DNA of 64,000 nucleotides from Rahnella woolbedingensis (GCF_003602095.1 NZ_RAHH01000029.1:1-64000); one strand, 5' to 3'; positions 7,761 to 18,673 are shown, counted from the first letter of the stretch. Notes: a model not told the origin generated them from the letters alone. Translations and numbers: made by a program.

Positions 7761-10700
7761 ATCCTTCACGCCTCTTTATACTCCGGCCGGTCGCGACCAT
7801 TCTGCTGATGGTCGCCGTGCTGTTGTCGGGGATTTTCGCCTACAACATGCTGTCGACTTCGGCGCTGCCGCAGGTCGATTACCCGACCATTCAGGTGACC
7901 ACGCTGTATCCGGGTGCCAGCCCGGATGTGATGGCGTCGGGTATTACCGCGCCGCTTGAGCGTCAGCTCGGGCAGATGGCGGGGCTGAGCCAGATGTATT
8001 CCACCAGCGCCAGCGGCTCTTCTATTATCACGCTGAAATTCTCGCTGGATTTGTCCCTCGACGTGGCCGAGCAGGAAGTGCAGGCGGCGATCAATGCCGC
8101 CGACAGCCTGCTGCCGAACGATTTACCGAATCCGCCGACTTACAAAAAAGTGAACCCGGCGGATGCCGCAGTGCTGACGCTGGCGGCGACGTCTGAATCC
8201 CTGCCGCTGACCAAAGTACAGGATCTGGTGAATACCCGCGTGGCGCTGAAACTGTCACAGATTTCCGGCGTCGGCATGGTCACGCTGGCGGGCGGTCATC
8301 AGCCTGCGGTTCGCGTGCAGGTGGATCCGCGTAAGCTGGCGGCGCACAACCTCAGTCTGGAAACCATCAATACGCTGATTGGCAACAGCAACGTCAACGG
8401 CTCGAAAGGCGGCTTTGACGGCCCGCATCATTCGATAACCATCGATGCCAACGATCAGCTGCGCACCGCCGATGAATACGGCAACCTGATCGTCAATTAC
8501 GAAAACGGGGCGGCACTGCGTCTGCGCGATGTGGCGACGCTTTCCGAAGCGCCGGAAAACCAGTACCTGTCGGCCTGGGCGAACAAACAACCGGCCATTA
8601 TTATCAGCGTGCAGCGCCAGCCGGGTGCCAACGTCATTCAGGTAGTAGATGCGATTAAAGCGCAGCTGCCGAAATTGCAGGAAGCGCTGCCGGAATCGGT
8701 CAAAATCAGCGTGATTTCCGACCGTACGCAAACCATCCGTGCCTCGATCAGCGATGTTCAGTTCGAACTGTTGCTGTCTATCGCGCTGGTGGTGATGGTC
8801 ACCTTCCTGTTCCTGCGCAATGTCGCCGCGACGCTGATCCCAAGCGTGGCCGTGCCGCTCTCGCTGGTCGGCACCTTTGGCGTGATGTACCTGTGCGGAT
8901 TCAGTCTTAACAACCTCTCGCTGATGGCGCTGACTATCGCCACCGGTTTTGTTATCGATGACGCCATCGTGGTGGTCGAGAACATTTCCCGGCGGCTGGA
9001 AGAGGGCGAAACACCGATGCAGGCCGCGCTGAAAGGCTCGCAGCAAATCGGTTTCACCATTATCTCCCTGACCTTCTCGCTGATTGCCGTACTGATCCCG
9101 CTGCTGTTTATGGGTGATGTGGTCGGGCGGTTGTTCCGCGAATTCGCCATTACGCTGGCGGTGTCGATTCTGGTGTCGATGGTGGTTTCGCTGACGCTCA
9201 CACCGATGCTGTGCGCCTATTTACTGCGCCATACGCCGGAAGAAAAACAGAGCAAGTTTTATCGCAAAGGCGGCGAGTTTTTCGACAAGATGATCGCCGG
9301 TTACGACCGCATGCTGATCGTGGTGCTCAATCACCAGAAGCTCACTTTACTGGTCGCCGCGGCAACTTTAGTATTCACCGCGCTGCTGTATGTGATTGTG
9401 CCAAAAGGCTTCTTCCCGTCGCAGGATACCGGCATGATCCAGGGGATCACGCAGGCGTCGCAGGACGTCTCCTTCAGTGAAATGGGGCGTCGCCAGCAAC
9501 TGCTGACCGCCGCTATTTTGCAGGATCCGGATGTGGAAAGTGTCTCTTCCACCATCGGCGTGGATGGCAATAACACCAGCCTGAACAGCGGCCGTTTGCA
9601 GATCAGCCTGAAATCCTTCGATGAACGCAGCGAGCGCGCACCGGCGATCATTGCGCGTCTGCAACAGGAGACGGCGAATGTGCCGGGCATCGAACTGTAT
9701 ATGCAGGCTTCGCAGGATCTGACGGTTGACGATCAGGTGACGCCGAGCCAGTACCAGTTCACTCTCGATGATTCCGACAGTGAAAATCTGGTGGAGTGGA
9801 CACCAAAGCTGATTGAAAAACTCAGCGTGCAGCCGGAGTTCAGCGAAGTGGTCAGCAACCTGCAAAATCAGGGGCAGATTGCTTACGTCGAACTGGACCG
9901 CGACGCCGCCGCCCGTTACGGCATTACCGCTTCGGATGTGGATACCGCGCTGTACAACGCGTTCGGCCAGCGGCTGGTTTCCACCATCTTTACGCAGGCA
10001 AATCAGTACCGCGTGGTGCTGGAAGTCGCGCCGCAGTTCCAGCAGTCCCCGGCCTCTTTCGATGATGTGTATCTGGCGACCAACAACAGTTCGTCGACCA
10101 GCGGCACGGTCGCGACCACCACCACCACGACGTCGACGACGTCCGACAGCGGTAACCCGACCACCAATTCCGGTGCGACCAACGGCATGGTGAAACTGAC
10201 GTCGATTGCCAAAATCCACATGCGCACCGGCGCCCTGTTGCAGGCGCGCCTCAATCAGTTCCCGGCGGTGACCGTCTCCTTTAACCTCAAAGACGGCTAT
10301 TCGCTGGAACAGGCGCAGCAGGCAATTAAAACCACCGTGGCCGATATCGCCATGCCGGACAGTATCACCCTGCGTTATCAGGGCGCGGCGGCGTCGTTTG
10401 AAAGCGCCACCGGCAACACGCTGTGGCTGATCCTCGCCGCGCTGCTGACCATGTATGTGGTGCTCGGCATTTTGTACGAAAGCTTTATTCATCCGGTGAC
10501 CATTCTTTCCACGCTGCCGTCGGCGGCGGTGGGCGCATTGCTGTCGCTGATATTCGCCGGAACCGAGTTCAGCCTGATCGCGCTGATCGGGGTGATCCTG
10601 CTGATCGGGATCGTGAAAAAGAACGCCATTATGATGATCGACTTTGCGCTGGATGCGGAAAACAAACAGGGACTTTCGCCGCGCGAGGCCATTCATCAGG

Positions 10701-10948
10701 CCTGTTTACTGCGTTTTCGTCCGATCATGATGACCACAATGGCCGCGCTGCTCGGCGCATTGCCGCTGATGCTGGCCAGCGGATCCGGCGCGGAACTGCG
10801 TCAGCCGCTGGGGCTGGTGATCGTCGGCGGTCTGATCTTCAGTCAGATCCTGACCCTGTTCTCCACGCCGGTGATCTACCTGATGTTTGACCGGCTTTCT
10901 CATCGCCTTAATCCGCGTCATCGCCGTTCAGCGAAGCAGGCGGAATAA
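7757..10948 (+). CDS. mdtB: MdtB-type RND efflux pump subunit
   Basis: The 1063-residue HAE1 pump has 12 predicted helices and two large periplasmic loops. It follows E. coli MdtB closely ([38 protein letters not shown] with the proton-relay Asp pair, [15 protein letters not shown]). In E. coli MdtB and MdtC form a mixed trimer exporting bile salts, novobiocin and similar drugs. An unusual Ser/Thr/Asn/Gly-rich insert of about 35 residues sits near residues 776-811 and is absent from E. coli MdtB (1040 residues). The gene ends directly against the mdtC ATG. Confidence 0.92.
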   Translation: MNPSRLFILRPVATILLMVAVLLSGIFAYNMLSTSALPQVDYPTIQVTTLYPGASPDVMASGITAPLERQLGQMAGLSQMYSTSASGSSIITLKFSLDLSLDVAEQEVQAAINAADSLLPNDLPNPPTYKKVNPADAAVLTLAATSESLPLTKVQDLVNTRVALKLSQISGVGMVTLAGGHQPAVRVQVDPRKLAAHNLSLETINTLIGNSNVNGSKGGFDGPHHSITIDANDQLRTADEYGNLIVNYENGAALRLRDVATLSEAPENQYLSAWANKQPAIIISVQRQPGANVIQVVDAIKAQLPKLQEALPESVKISVISDRTQTIRASISDVQFELLLSIALVVMVTFLFLRNVAATLIPSVAVPLSLVGTFGVMYLCGFSLNNLSLMALTIATGFVIDDAIVVVENISRRLEEGETPMQAALKGSQQIGFTIISLTFSLIAVLIPLLFMGDVVGRLFREFAITLAVSILVSMVVSLTLTPMLCAYLLRHTPEEKQSKFYRKGGEFFDKMIAGYDRMLIVVLNHQKLTLLVAAATLVFTALLYVIVPKGFFPSQDTGMIQGITQASQDVSFSEMGRRQQLLTAAILQDPDVESVSSTIGVDGNNTSLNSGRLQISLKSFDERSERAPAIIARLQQETANVPGIELYMQASQDLTVDDQVTPSQYQFTLDDSDSENLVEWTPKLIEKLSVQPEFSEVVSNLQNQGQIAYVELDRDAAARYGITASDVDTALYNAFGQRLVSTIFTQANQYRVVLEVAPQFQQSPASFDDVYLATNNSSSTSGTVATTTTTTSTTSDSGNPTTNSGATNGMVKLTSIAKIHMRTGALLQARLNQFPAVTVSFNLKDGYSLEQAQQAIKTTVADIAMPDSITLRYQGAAASFESATGNTLWLILAALLTMYVVLGILYESFIHPVTILSTLPSAAVGALLSLIFAGTEFSLIALIGVILLIGIVKKNAIMMIDFALDAENKQGLSPREAIHQACLLRFRPIMMTTMAALLGALPLMLASGSGAELRQPLGLVIVGGLIFSQILTLFSTPVIYLMFDRLSHRLNPRHRRSAKQAE

Positions 10949-13900
10949 ATGAATATTTCGCGTTTCTTCATCTTCCGTCCGGTCGCCACGATGCTGCTGA
11001 CGCTGGCGATACTCCTGCTCGGTTTGCTGGGGTATCGTCTGCTGCCGGTTGCGCCACTGCCGCAGGTGGATTTCCCGACCATTCTGGTCAGCGCCAGTCT
11101 GCCCGGTGCCAGCCCTGAAACCATGGCGGCCACGGTGGCGACGCCGCTGGAAAGGGCGCTCGGGCAAATTGCCGGTGTGTCGGAAATGACCTCGCGCAGT
11201 TCGCAGAGTTCGACCAGCGTCATTTTGCAGTTCGATTTGGATCGTGACATCAACGGTGCGGCGCGTGACGTGCAGGCGGCGATCAACGCCTCCCGGGCAT
11301 TGCTGCCAAGCAGCATGCCGTCGCTGCCGACGTATCGTAAAGCCAACCCGTCGGATGCGCCGATCATCATGCTGGCGCTGACCTCGGCCACGCGCAGTAA
11401 AGGTGAGTTGTACGATCTCGCCTCCAGCCAGCTGCAACAGAAAATCGCGCAGGTAAACGGCGTCGGGCAGGTTTCTCTGGTGGGTTCTGCGCTGCCGGGC
11501 GTGCGTATTGATTTGCGTCCGGAGGCGGTCACTTCATACGGAATTTCTCTCGACACCATTCGCACCGCCATCGCTGACAGCACCAGTAACCTGCCAAAAG
11601 GGTTGCTGCAAGGCTCAGATCAGTCATGGATGATTGAAGGCAACGGCCAGCAAAGTACTGCTGCGCAGTACAAAACGCTGATCGTCACCTATATCAACGG
11701 GTCGGCCATTCGCCTGAGCGACATCGCTAATGTGTATGATTCCGTAGAGGATAAATACAACGTCGGTTATTACAACAGCACGCCGTCGGTGATGATTGGC
11801 GTAACGCGTCAGGCAGGCGCGAACATGCTGGAAACTATCGAGGCCATCAAAGCCGCGCTGCCGCTGATGAAAGAAAGCCTGCCCGGCGACGTGCAGCTGA
11901 ATCTGGCACTCGACCGTTCGCCTAACGTTTCCGCTTCCCTGCGCGATACAGAAATGACGCTGCTCGAGGCCACGCTGCTGGTGATCGCCGTGGTGTTTGT
12001 GTTCCTGCGTAACTGGAACGCGGTGCTGATCCCCGCCGTGGCGCTGCCGGTTTCCCTGATCGGCACCTGCGCGGTGATGTATCTGCTCGGTTACAGCCTG
12101 GATAACCTCTCGCTGATGGCGCTGATTATCTCCACCGGTTTCGTGGTCGATGACGCCATCGTGGTGCTGGAAAATATTACGCGGCATATCGAAGAAGGAC
12201 TGGGGCCGGTGCGGGCGGCGCTGAAAGGCGCGCAGGAAGTCAGTTTTACCGTGCTCTCAATGACGCTTTCTCTGATTGCGGTGTTCATTCCGATCCTGCT
12301 GATGGGCAGTATCGTCGGGCGTCTGTTCCGTGAGTTTGCGGTCACGCTCAGCGTGTCGCTGATCATCTCCATGCTGGTATCGCTGAGCCTGACACCGATG
12401 CTGTGCGCGCGTTTCCTCAAGCGCAAGCCGCCGGTAGAAAAGCGTCAGCCGCGTATTTACCGCATGATTGAACGCGGCCTGAACAAACTGCTGGCGGCCT
12501 ATTCTGCGGCGCTCGGCTGGGTGATGCGCCATCAGCTGATCACGCTGGTCGGCCTGTTCCTGACGATCCTGCTTAACTTCTATCTGTATACCGTGGTCGA
12601 AAAAGGCTTCTTCCCGGATCAGGACACCGGCATGCTGATGGGCATGTTGCGGGCGGATCAGAATACGTCGTTCCAGTCGATCCAGCCGCAGGTGCTGAAA
12701 TACAGCAAGATCATTCAGGACGATCCGGCGGTGGATGCCGTGATGAGTTCGGCGGGCAGCGGCGGTTTTGGATCACGTAACACCGCGACGTTCTTCGTGC
12801 GTCTGAAAGATTTCGATAAACGTACCGCGACCGCTAATCAGGTGGCTAACCGTCTGATGATGGCGACCGGCAAAGAACCGGGCGCGCAGCTGTTCCTGAT
12901 GGCCGCGCAAGATCTGCATATCGGCGGGCGCAGCGCTAACGCGCAGTATCAGTACAGTCTGCAATCTGACGATCTTTCCGTGCTGCGTGAATGGGCGCCG
13001 AAAGTGCAGAAAGCGCTGGCGAAACTGCCGCAGCTGACCGGTGTGGATTCCGATGCGCAGACCGGCGGTCAGGAGATCATGCTCAATATCGACCGGGATC
13101 GCGCGACGCAGCTCGGCGTGAACGTGAAGATGATCGACACGCTGCTCAATAACTCCTTCAGTCAGCGGCAGATCGCCACTATCTACAAAACGCTGAACCA
13201 GTATCACGTGGTGATGAATCTGACGTCCGACTACACCAGTAATCCCGATGTGCTGCATCAGCTGTATGTCGTGACCGATTCCGGTAATCAGGTGCCGCTG
13301 TCGGCTTTCGCCACGTTCAGCGGAGCCAATGCGCCGCTGTCGGTTTCCCATCAGGGGCAGACCGCGACGACCACCATTGCGTTCAACCTCGCCGACGGTT
13401 ATGCGCTGGAAGATGCGCAGGCCGCGCTGAAAAAAACGATGGCGCAGATTGGTTTGCCGGATACCGTGCATGGCAGTTATGCCGGTACCGCGCAGGCCTT
13501 TGAGGCGCTGGCCAGTTCCATGCCGTGGCTGATCCTGGCTGCGCTGGCGGCGGTGTATATCGTGCTCGGCGTGTTGTATGAAAGTTACATTCACCCGCTG
13601 ACCATTCTTTCCACGCTGCCGTCTGCCGGGCTTGGCGCGCTGTTGCTGATGCTGGTAACGGGGACGCAGCTGACGGTGATCGCATTGATCGGGATCCTGC
13701 TGCTGATCGGCATCGTGAAAAAGAATGCGATCATGATGATCGACTTCGCGCTCGACGCCGAAAGGCGGCTCGGCCTGACGCCGCAACAGGCGATCACTCA
13801 GGCCTGTCTGATGCGTTTTCGCCCGATCCTGATGACCACGCTGGCCGCGTTTTTCGGCGCATTGCCACTGGCGCTGGGCAGCGGCGGTGACGCGGATCTG

Positions 13901-14074
13901 CGCAGTCCGCTGGGGCTGGCAATTGCAGGCGGACTGGCGCTGAGTCAGATCCTGACCTTATTCACCACGCCGGTGGTTTACCTGTATATGGATCGCACCA
14001 GCCGCGCAACGCATCGTCTGTGGCACCGTCTGCGCCCTCACGCGACGCCTGTGGAGGCCAGCTCACATGACTAA
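10949..14074 (+). CDS. mdtC: MdtC-type RND efflux pump subunit
   Basis: The 1041-residue HAE1 pump protein is similar to E. coli MdtC (1025): ISRFFIFRPVATMLLTLAI, STGFVVDDAIVVLENITRH with both relay aspartates, and [20 protein letters not shown]. It is the partner of MdtB in the heterotrimer. Translation is coupled: it starts at the base after the mdtB stop and its own stop overlaps the outer-membrane factor gene by 8 bp. In E. coli the operon continues with mdtD-baeS-baeR; here none of these follow. Confidence 0.92.
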   Translation: MNISRFFIFRPVATMLLTLAILLLGLLGYRLLPVAPLPQVDFPTILVSASLPGASPETMAATVATPLERALGQIAGVSEMTSRSSQSSTSVILQFDLDRDINGAARDVQAAINASRALLPSSMPSLPTYRKANPSDAPIIMLALTSATRSKGELYDLASSQLQQKIAQVNGVGQVSLVGSALPGVRIDLRPEAVTSYGISLDTIRTAIADSTSNLPKGLLQGSDQSWMIEGNGQQSTAAQYKTLIVTYINGSAIRLSDIANVYDSVEDKYNVGYYNSTPSVMIGVTRQAGANMLETIEAIKAALPLMKESLPGDVQLNLALDRSPNVSASLRDTEMTLLEATLLVIAVVFVFLRNWNAVLIPAVALPVSLIGTCAVMYLLGYSLDNLSLMALIISTGFVVDDAIVVLENITRHIEEGLGPVRAALKGAQEVSFTVLSMTLSLIAVFIPILLMGSIVGRLFREFAVTLSVSLIISMLVSLSLTPMLCARFLKRKPPVEKRQPRIYRMIERGLNKLLAAYSAALGWVMRHQLITLVGLFLTILLNFYLYTVVEKGFFPDQDTGMLMGMLRADQNTSFQSIQPQVLKYSKIIQDDPAVDAVMSSAGSGGFGSRNTATFFVRLKDFDKRTATANQVANRLMMATGKEPGAQLFLMAAQDLHIGGRSANAQYQYSLQSDDLSVLREWAPKVQKALAKLPQLTGVDSDAQTGGQEIMLNIDRDRATQLGVNVKMIDTLLNNSFSQRQIATIYKTLNQYHVVMNLTSDYTSNPDVLHQLYVVTDSGNQVPLSAFATFSGANAPLSVSHQGQTATTTIAFNLADGYALEDAQAALKKTMAQIGLPDTVHGSYAGTAQAFEALASSMPWLILAALAAVYIVLGVLYESYIHPLTILSTLPSAGLGALLLMLVTGTQLTVIALIGILLLIGIVKKNAIMMIDFALDAERRLGLTPQQAITQACLMRFRPILMTTLAAFFGALPLALGSGGDADLRSPLGLAIAGGLALSQILTLFTTPVVYLYMDRTSRATHRLWHRLRPHATPVEASSHD

Positions 14075-15515
14075 ACAATTTAAAATTAATCACCCTGAAG
14101 CGAATCTGATGACTCTGCAAAAAACACGTTCACTGGTGTTCCGACTTGCTCCGCTGGCGCTGGCACTTCTGGTCAGCGCCTGTACTGTCGGCCCTGATTA
14201 TAAAAGGCCGGATGTCGCCATGCCCACGGCATTTAAAGAAGCCAAAGGCTGGACGGCGGCTATTCCGAAAGACAATCAGGCGAAGGGCGAATGGTGGTCG
14301 GTGTATCAGGATCCGGAGCTGTCATCGCTGCTGACGCAGGTGCAGATTTCCAACCAGAACGTCGCGCAGTACGCCGCGCAATATCGTGAAGCGCAGGCGC
14401 TGGTGACGCAGGCGCGCTCCGACTTATATCCGTCTGTGGATGCCACCGCCGGCAGCACGCGCAGCGGCACCTCGACGTCCGCCACTAATAAACAAACCGC
14501 AGAACTGAGTGCCAGCTGGGAGCTGGATCTGTGGGGCAAACTGCGCCGTACGGCAGAAGAGCAGGACGCCAGCGCGCAGGCCAGCAAGGCCGACCTGGCC
14601 GATGCGACCCTCAGTGCGCAATCCGAACTGGCGCAGGATTATTTCCAGCTGCGGGTGATGGATCAGCAAATCGCGCTGTATAAGCAAAGTATCGATGCCT
14701 ATCAGCGTTACCTCACGGTGATCCAGAACCAGTACGAGGGCGGCAATACTTCACGTGCCACGCTGGCACAGGCGCAAACTCAGCTGGAAAGCACCAAAGC
14801 TTCGGCGCTGGACTTGCAATGGCAGCGTGCCCAGCTTGAGCACGCGATCGCCGTGCTGATCGGCAAACCACCGGCGCAGTTCAGCCTCGCCGCGCGGGAT
14901 GTGAAACTGAACCTGCCCGCGATGCCGGACGCCATTCCGTCGCAGCTGTTACAGCGTCGTCCTGATATTGCCGCTGCCGAACGCACCATGGCGTCTTCCA
15001 ACGCCGCCGTCGGTGTGGCGACTGCCGCGTATTATCCGGATCTGACCCTGAGCGCCAGCGGCGGTTTCGCCAGTTCCGCATTCCATAACCTGTTCTCGCT
15101 ACCGAACCGCGTCTGGTCTTTAGGCCCGGAACTCAGTCAGACGGTGCTGGATTTCGGCTCCACCCGCGGCAAAGTGGCGCAGGCCGAAGCCGCGTATGAC
15201 GCCGACGTCGCCAGCTATCGCCAGAGCGTGTTAACCGCGATGCAGGAAGTGGAAGATTATCTGGTCGAACTGCATACGCTGGACAGCGAACGGGTCGCCC
15301 GTCAGAACGCCGCCGATTCCGCCAAAGAATCTGCGCGCGTGACCAACAACCAGTATCAGGCCGGGATGATCGATTATCTGGATGTCGCAACGACCGAGAA
15401 CACCAGCCTGACCCAGCAGCAAAGCGTCCTGTCGCTGGTCAGCACCCAGATGGTCACCAGCGTCAAGCTGATCGCCGCACTGGGCGGTGGATGGAACGGG
15501 GATGTGGGTAAGTAA
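14067..15515 (+). CDS. NodT/OprM-type outer-membrane efflux lipoprotein
   Basis: The 482-residue TolC-superfamily channel has a lipobox (ALLVSAC, cysteine at 39 or 40 of the longer form) followed by TVGPDYKRPDVAMP. Two OEP repeats come next (about 90-280 and 290-475; QLLQRRPDIAAAERTMASSNA is the family signature). The ATG at 14067 has GGAGG 9 nt upstream and overlaps mdtC; a second ATG at 14109 would give a more usual signal peptide but has no clear ribosome site. Gene position implies it is the dedicated outer-membrane channel for MdtABC, in place of TolC. Confidence 0.88.
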   Translation: MTKQFKINHPEANLMTLQKTRSLVFRLAPLALALLVSACTVGPDYKRPDVAMPTAFKEAKGWTAAIPKDNQAKGEWWSVYQDPELSSLLTQVQISNQNVAQYAAQYREAQALVTQARSDLYPSVDATAGSTRSGTSTSATNKQTAELSASWELDLWGKLRRTAEEQDASAQASKADLADATLSAQSELAQDYFQLRVMDQQIALYKQSIDAYQRYLTVIQNQYEGGNTSRATLAQAQTQLESTKASALDLQWQRAQLEHAIAVLIGKPPAQFSLAARDVKLNLPAMPDAIPSQLLQRRPDIAAAERTMASSNAAVGVATAAYYPDLTLSASGGFASSAFHNLFSLPNRVWSLGPELSQTVLDFGSTRGKVAQAEAAYDADVASYRQSVLTAMQEVEDYLVELHTLDSERVARQNAADSAKESARVTNNQYQAGMIDYLDVATTENTSLTQQQSVLSLVSTQMVTSVKLIAALGGGWNGDVGK

Positions 15516-15521
15516 TAAAAA

Positions 15522-15566
15522 CCCGGTCAGCCTCCTCTCTGAGAGGGAACTGACCGGGCCGGGTTT
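15522..15566. terminator. bidirectional rho-independent terminator
   Basis: The CCCGGTCAG arm at 15522-15530 pairs with CTGACCGGG at 15550-15558, with an inner CTCTC/GAGAG extension. An A-run lies to the left and TTTT to the right. It separates the efflux operon from the convergent cytochrome gene. Confidence 0.85.
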
Positions 15567-15587
15567 TATCTTTGGTAAAACAAACTC

Positions 15588-16766
15588 TTATTTCCCGGCT
15601 TTCCTCGCCTTCGCCACATCGCCCGGCGTGACTTCTGCGGCCTGATTTCCCCAGCTGGCGCGCAGGGTATTGGTGAGATCAGCGGCCTGCTGATCGGTCA
15701 GCGTCCAGCCATAACCTGGCATGGTATTGGACATATGATCTGCCGTCACCGGCGTCTGACCGCCGTAGAGGATCACGCGCAGCAGCGTCTGCGGGTTCTC
15801 TGAATTGACGGTCAGATTGCCCGCCAGCGCCGGAATAGCAAACGCTTTGCCGTCGCCTTTCACGCCGTGACAGGTCGAGCAGTAGCGCATAAACGTCTGC
15901 TGTCCGGCTTCAGTCGCCATTGCCTTTTTAGTCAGTGCAGGTTGTGCGTCGGCTTTCAGGCTGAGCAGATAAACCGCCATGCTGTTGAGATCGTCATCAG
16001 TCATAAACTGCGTGCTGTCGGTGATCACTTCCCCCATCGGACCGCTGACGGCGTCGTGGGTATTGCGACCGGTTTTCAGCAGCGCTACCAGCTCCGGCTG
16101 ACTGATTTTCAGGCCGCGCAGGGAAGGGGCTGACCAGCCATCCAGTTCGCCGCCGGTGAGAAACGCCATGTCTTTTTCATCGACGGCTTTTTCCTGCTGC
16201 GCCCAGCCACGCGGCGTGTGACACGCGCCGCAGTGCCCGGCACCCTGCACCAGATAAGCACCACGATTCCATTGCGCGTTCTTATCCGCCTGCGGTGTAA
16301 ACTCGCCGTCTTCCAGGAAAATACTGTTCCACACGCGCAGCGGCCAGCGCATCGACATCGGCCAACTGATGTCATTGTCACGGTTCGCGACGGACTGCGG
16401 TTGCACCTCTTTCATCAGATAGTCGTACAGCGCGCGCATGTCCTTCGCGCTCATTTTCACGTAAGAGGTGTAGGGCATCGCCGGATAGAGTGCATGGCCG
16501 TCCTTAGCAATCCCCTGGCGCATCGCCTTATCGAACTCGTCAAAACTGTAGCTGCCAATCCCGTGCTGAATATCCGGCGTGATATTGGTGGAATAAATCT
16601 CGCCGACCGGGGTGGTAAAACGCACCCCGCCGGATAACTCCGCGCCCTGTGCCGACGTATGACAGGCCGCGCAGTCGGCGGATTTCGCCACATATTCGCC
16701 CTCGGACATCGCCATGGCCGAACCTGCCGTTGCCATCAGCGTGGCAAAAATCATCAGCTTTTTCAT
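15588..16766 (-). CDS. periplasmic triheme cytochrome c
   Basis: The 392-residue protein has a Sec signal peptide (cleavage near SAMA, about residue 19) and three CxxCH haem-attachment motifs: CAACH at 32, CGACH at 179 and CSTCH at 296. The three-domain layout is that of the cytochrome c subunits of membrane-linked flavoprotein dehydrogenases (gluconate, alcohol or sorbitol types), which pass electrons to quinone. Unlike those, no C-terminal membrane anchor is evident. Its ATG overlaps the stop of the upstream Tat flavoprotein gene by 4 bp, so it is very probably that enzyme's electron acceptor. Confidence 0.85.
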   Translation of the reverse strand: MKKLMIFATLMATAGSAMAMSEGEYVAKSADCAACHTSAQGAELSGGVRFTTPVGEIYSTNITPDIQHGIGSYSFDEFDKAMRQGIAKDGHALYPAMPYTSYVKMSAKDMRALYDYLMKEVQPQSVANRDNDISWPMSMRWPLRVWNSIFLEDGEFTPQADKNAQWNRGAYLVQGAGHCGACHTPRGWAQQEKAVDEKDMAFLTGGELDGWSAPSLRGLKISQPELVALLKTGRNTHDAVSGPMGEVITDSTQFMTDDDLNSMAVYLLSLKADAQPALTKKAMATEAGQQTFMRYCSTCHGVKGDGKAFAIPALAGNLTVNSENPQTLLRVILYGGQTPVTADHMSNTMPGYGWTLTDQQAADLTNTLRASWGNQAAEVTPGDVAKARKAGK

Positions 16767-18673
16767 GCACTCACCTTCTTCATGGCCGTCAGTTCATTCA
16801 CTGCCCGCCAGGCCTGATCGACCGCTGAGTTAGCGTACGGGCTCCAGTCAGAATCCGAATTAGCGATAGTGATAAGCCCGACCGGCGTGCGTGCCAGATG
16901 AATGGTTTTCTGGGATTCCTCTTCGTCGTCGAACATTCCGCTGAGGAAGTAGGAATAGCCATGCGACCAGCGGTTAACGGTGATCGCCATGATGTCGCGC
17001 TGATGGTCAAAACCGGCTTCACCGAACATGCCCTGTAACTGTTCGCGGATCATCTTTTCATGGGCATCAAAAGAGGTGCCAAGCAGTAACGCACGGCCTT
17101 TGCGGGACTGCTCGCGCGGGCTGAGGCCGCTGCCCGGCAGCGTCGGCACATATACCATATGCAGACCAATCGGCTGGTTCGGGTCACGCGGATGCTGATA
17201 ACCGCCCATATCCACCGGATAATCGAGTTTCACACGGCTGTAAGGCGCCGCCGGGGAGTAAATTTCATGGACGCCGAGTTTGATAAACGGCTGCCAGTTG
17301 CGGATCACCACCTTCGAGTAGACCAGCGGTGCTTTGACGTTCTCCTTCAGCGCGGCTTTCTGCGGCTCAGGGATTTCCGGCACCAGATACGGGATCATCA
17401 TATTGTAACCGGCCATCACCGCCTGTCCGGCGCGTACGCGGTGCAGCGTGCTGCCGGTCATATAGGTCACTTCTACCGCCGGTTTGCCTTCATGCTCCAC
17501 ATTGGCGACGTGCATGCCGGTGCTGTTCAGACGAAGGCGCACCGGCTGCCCGGCTTTATCGAGCTGACTGTAGTCGAATTTCGCCAGCACGATGTCTTCC
17601 ATCGTGTTTCCCGGTGCGACCTGCGGGATCAGATGGCGCACCATCAGCCGCGCTAAACCGGCATTGCCGTCGGGGAAGTGGAAAATATAGGGCTCGTCGA
17701 GATCAGCCAGCGATTCGGCATCCAGCGGCGGTAATCCCATGCCTTCCAGCCCCGGCAGCGCGCAGATACGGGCGTCGCTGCACGAAGTGGCATCGATCCC
17801 GACGGCCTGAAAATCATTGGTACGCTGCTGGAAATAGCGGATGGCGATTTCACTCAGGCCGACTTTTTCCCGCAGGAACTGGGTATAACTGTGCCCGTCG
17901 ACCCAGGCGACTTTATCTTCCTGGCTCATGCCGTGCAGATAATCTTTCGGTTCAGTGTGCAGGGCGATCAGCGCCTGACGGTCAGATTCCGGCAGCGGGA
18001 AGTCACTGATAAAGTCTTTGATGTCGCGACCATTGAGGCGCTCCGGCGGAATATCATCCGCCACCGCACGTCCCGGATCGCCGCTGACAATTTTATCGAC
18101 GCCGAAGTTTTTGCGGTCGAAATACACACCGCGGCTCAGATGTAGATCAGGATAAAACGTCTGGTCGAAGTCTTTCGCCATCTTTTCGATATCGACGTTC
18201 AGGGTCTTCAGCAGTCCCATCGCCACTGGACTGAAATTGGTGCGCGGCGACTGGAAAGACTCACTGCCGCCGTAGCCCAGCAGCATTTTATCCTCGACGT
18301 GAAATTCATTACGTTTGGCATGCCCGCCGAAATCATCATGGTTATCGAGCAACAGAATACGCTGATCTTTCCCGTGCTGTTCCTGCCAGAAACACGCCGC
18401 CGCAAGACCGCTGATCCCGGCTCCGACCACCACCAGATCAAACTCATCCTCCACCGGCAAACCGGAAGACTCGACCTTTTTCCCTTCGCGCCCGAGGATA
18501 TGCGCCGCCTCATAAGAACCCTGATGATTACCGCGCAAACCGGTGAGAGAAGGAGGGTAATACAACGACTGCGTGGCCGTTTGCGGCGAAGCCTTCAGCG
18601 CCTCAAACGGAGTCATACCGGCGGTGACCGTAATAGCCACGCCGTTGAGAAAATCACGACGAGTGATGCCCAT
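16763..18673 (-). CDS. Tat-exported FAD dehydrogenase, spermidine dehydrogenase (SpdH)-like
   Basis: The 636-residue protein begins MGITRRDFLNG, a twin-arginine signal. FAD-binding Rossmann motif VVVGAGISGL lies at 82-91, followed by the LLLDNHDDFGGHAKRNEF segment of amine-oxidase-like flavoproteins. The C-terminal NRWSHGY and FAD-closing residues resemble my recollection of Pseudomonas and Citrobacter spermidine dehydrogenase (about 620 residues), which oxidises spermidine in the periplasm. Substrate assignment is from memory of the family and could be another amine. It is the first gene of a two-gene unit with the triheme cytochrome. Confidence 0.72.
   Translation of the reverse strand: MGITRRDFLNGVAITVTAGMTPFEALKASPQTATQSLYYPPSLTGLRGNHQGSYEAAHILGREGKKVESSGLPVEDEFDLVVVGAGISGLAAACFWQEQHGKDQRILLLDNHDDFGGHAKRNEFHVEDKMLLGYGGSESFQSPRTNFSPVAMGLLKTLNVDIEKMAKDFDQTFYPDLHLSRGVYFDRKNFGVDKIVSGDPGRAVADDIPPERLNGRDIKDFISDFPLPESDRQALIALHTEPKDYLHGMSQEDKVAWVDGHSYTQFLREKVGLSEIAIRYFQQRTNDFQAVGIDATSCSDARICALPGLEGMGLPPLDAESLADLDEPYIFHFPDGNAGLARLMVRHLIPQVAPGNTMEDIVLAKFDYSQLDKAGQPVRLRLNSTGMHVANVEHEGKPAVEVTYMTGSTLHRVRAGQAVMAGYNMMIPYLVPEIPEPQKAALKENVKAPLVYSKVVIRNWQPFIKLGVHEIYSPAAPYSRVKLDYPVDMGGYQHPRDPNQPIGLHMVYVPTLPGSGLSPREQSRKGRALLLGTSFDAHEKMIREQLQGMFGEAGFDHQRDIMAITVNRWSHGYSYFLSGMFDDEEESQKTIHLARTPVGLITIANSDSDWSPYANSAVDQAWRAVNELTAMKKVSA

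Noticed and set aside
9368..10696. Long minus-strand frame of 442 codons antisense to mdtB
   Set aside because: It lies wholly inside mdtB, whose RND motifs are continuous, and its composition (His, Arg and Gln-rich) is typical of an antisense shadow in high-GC coding DNA.
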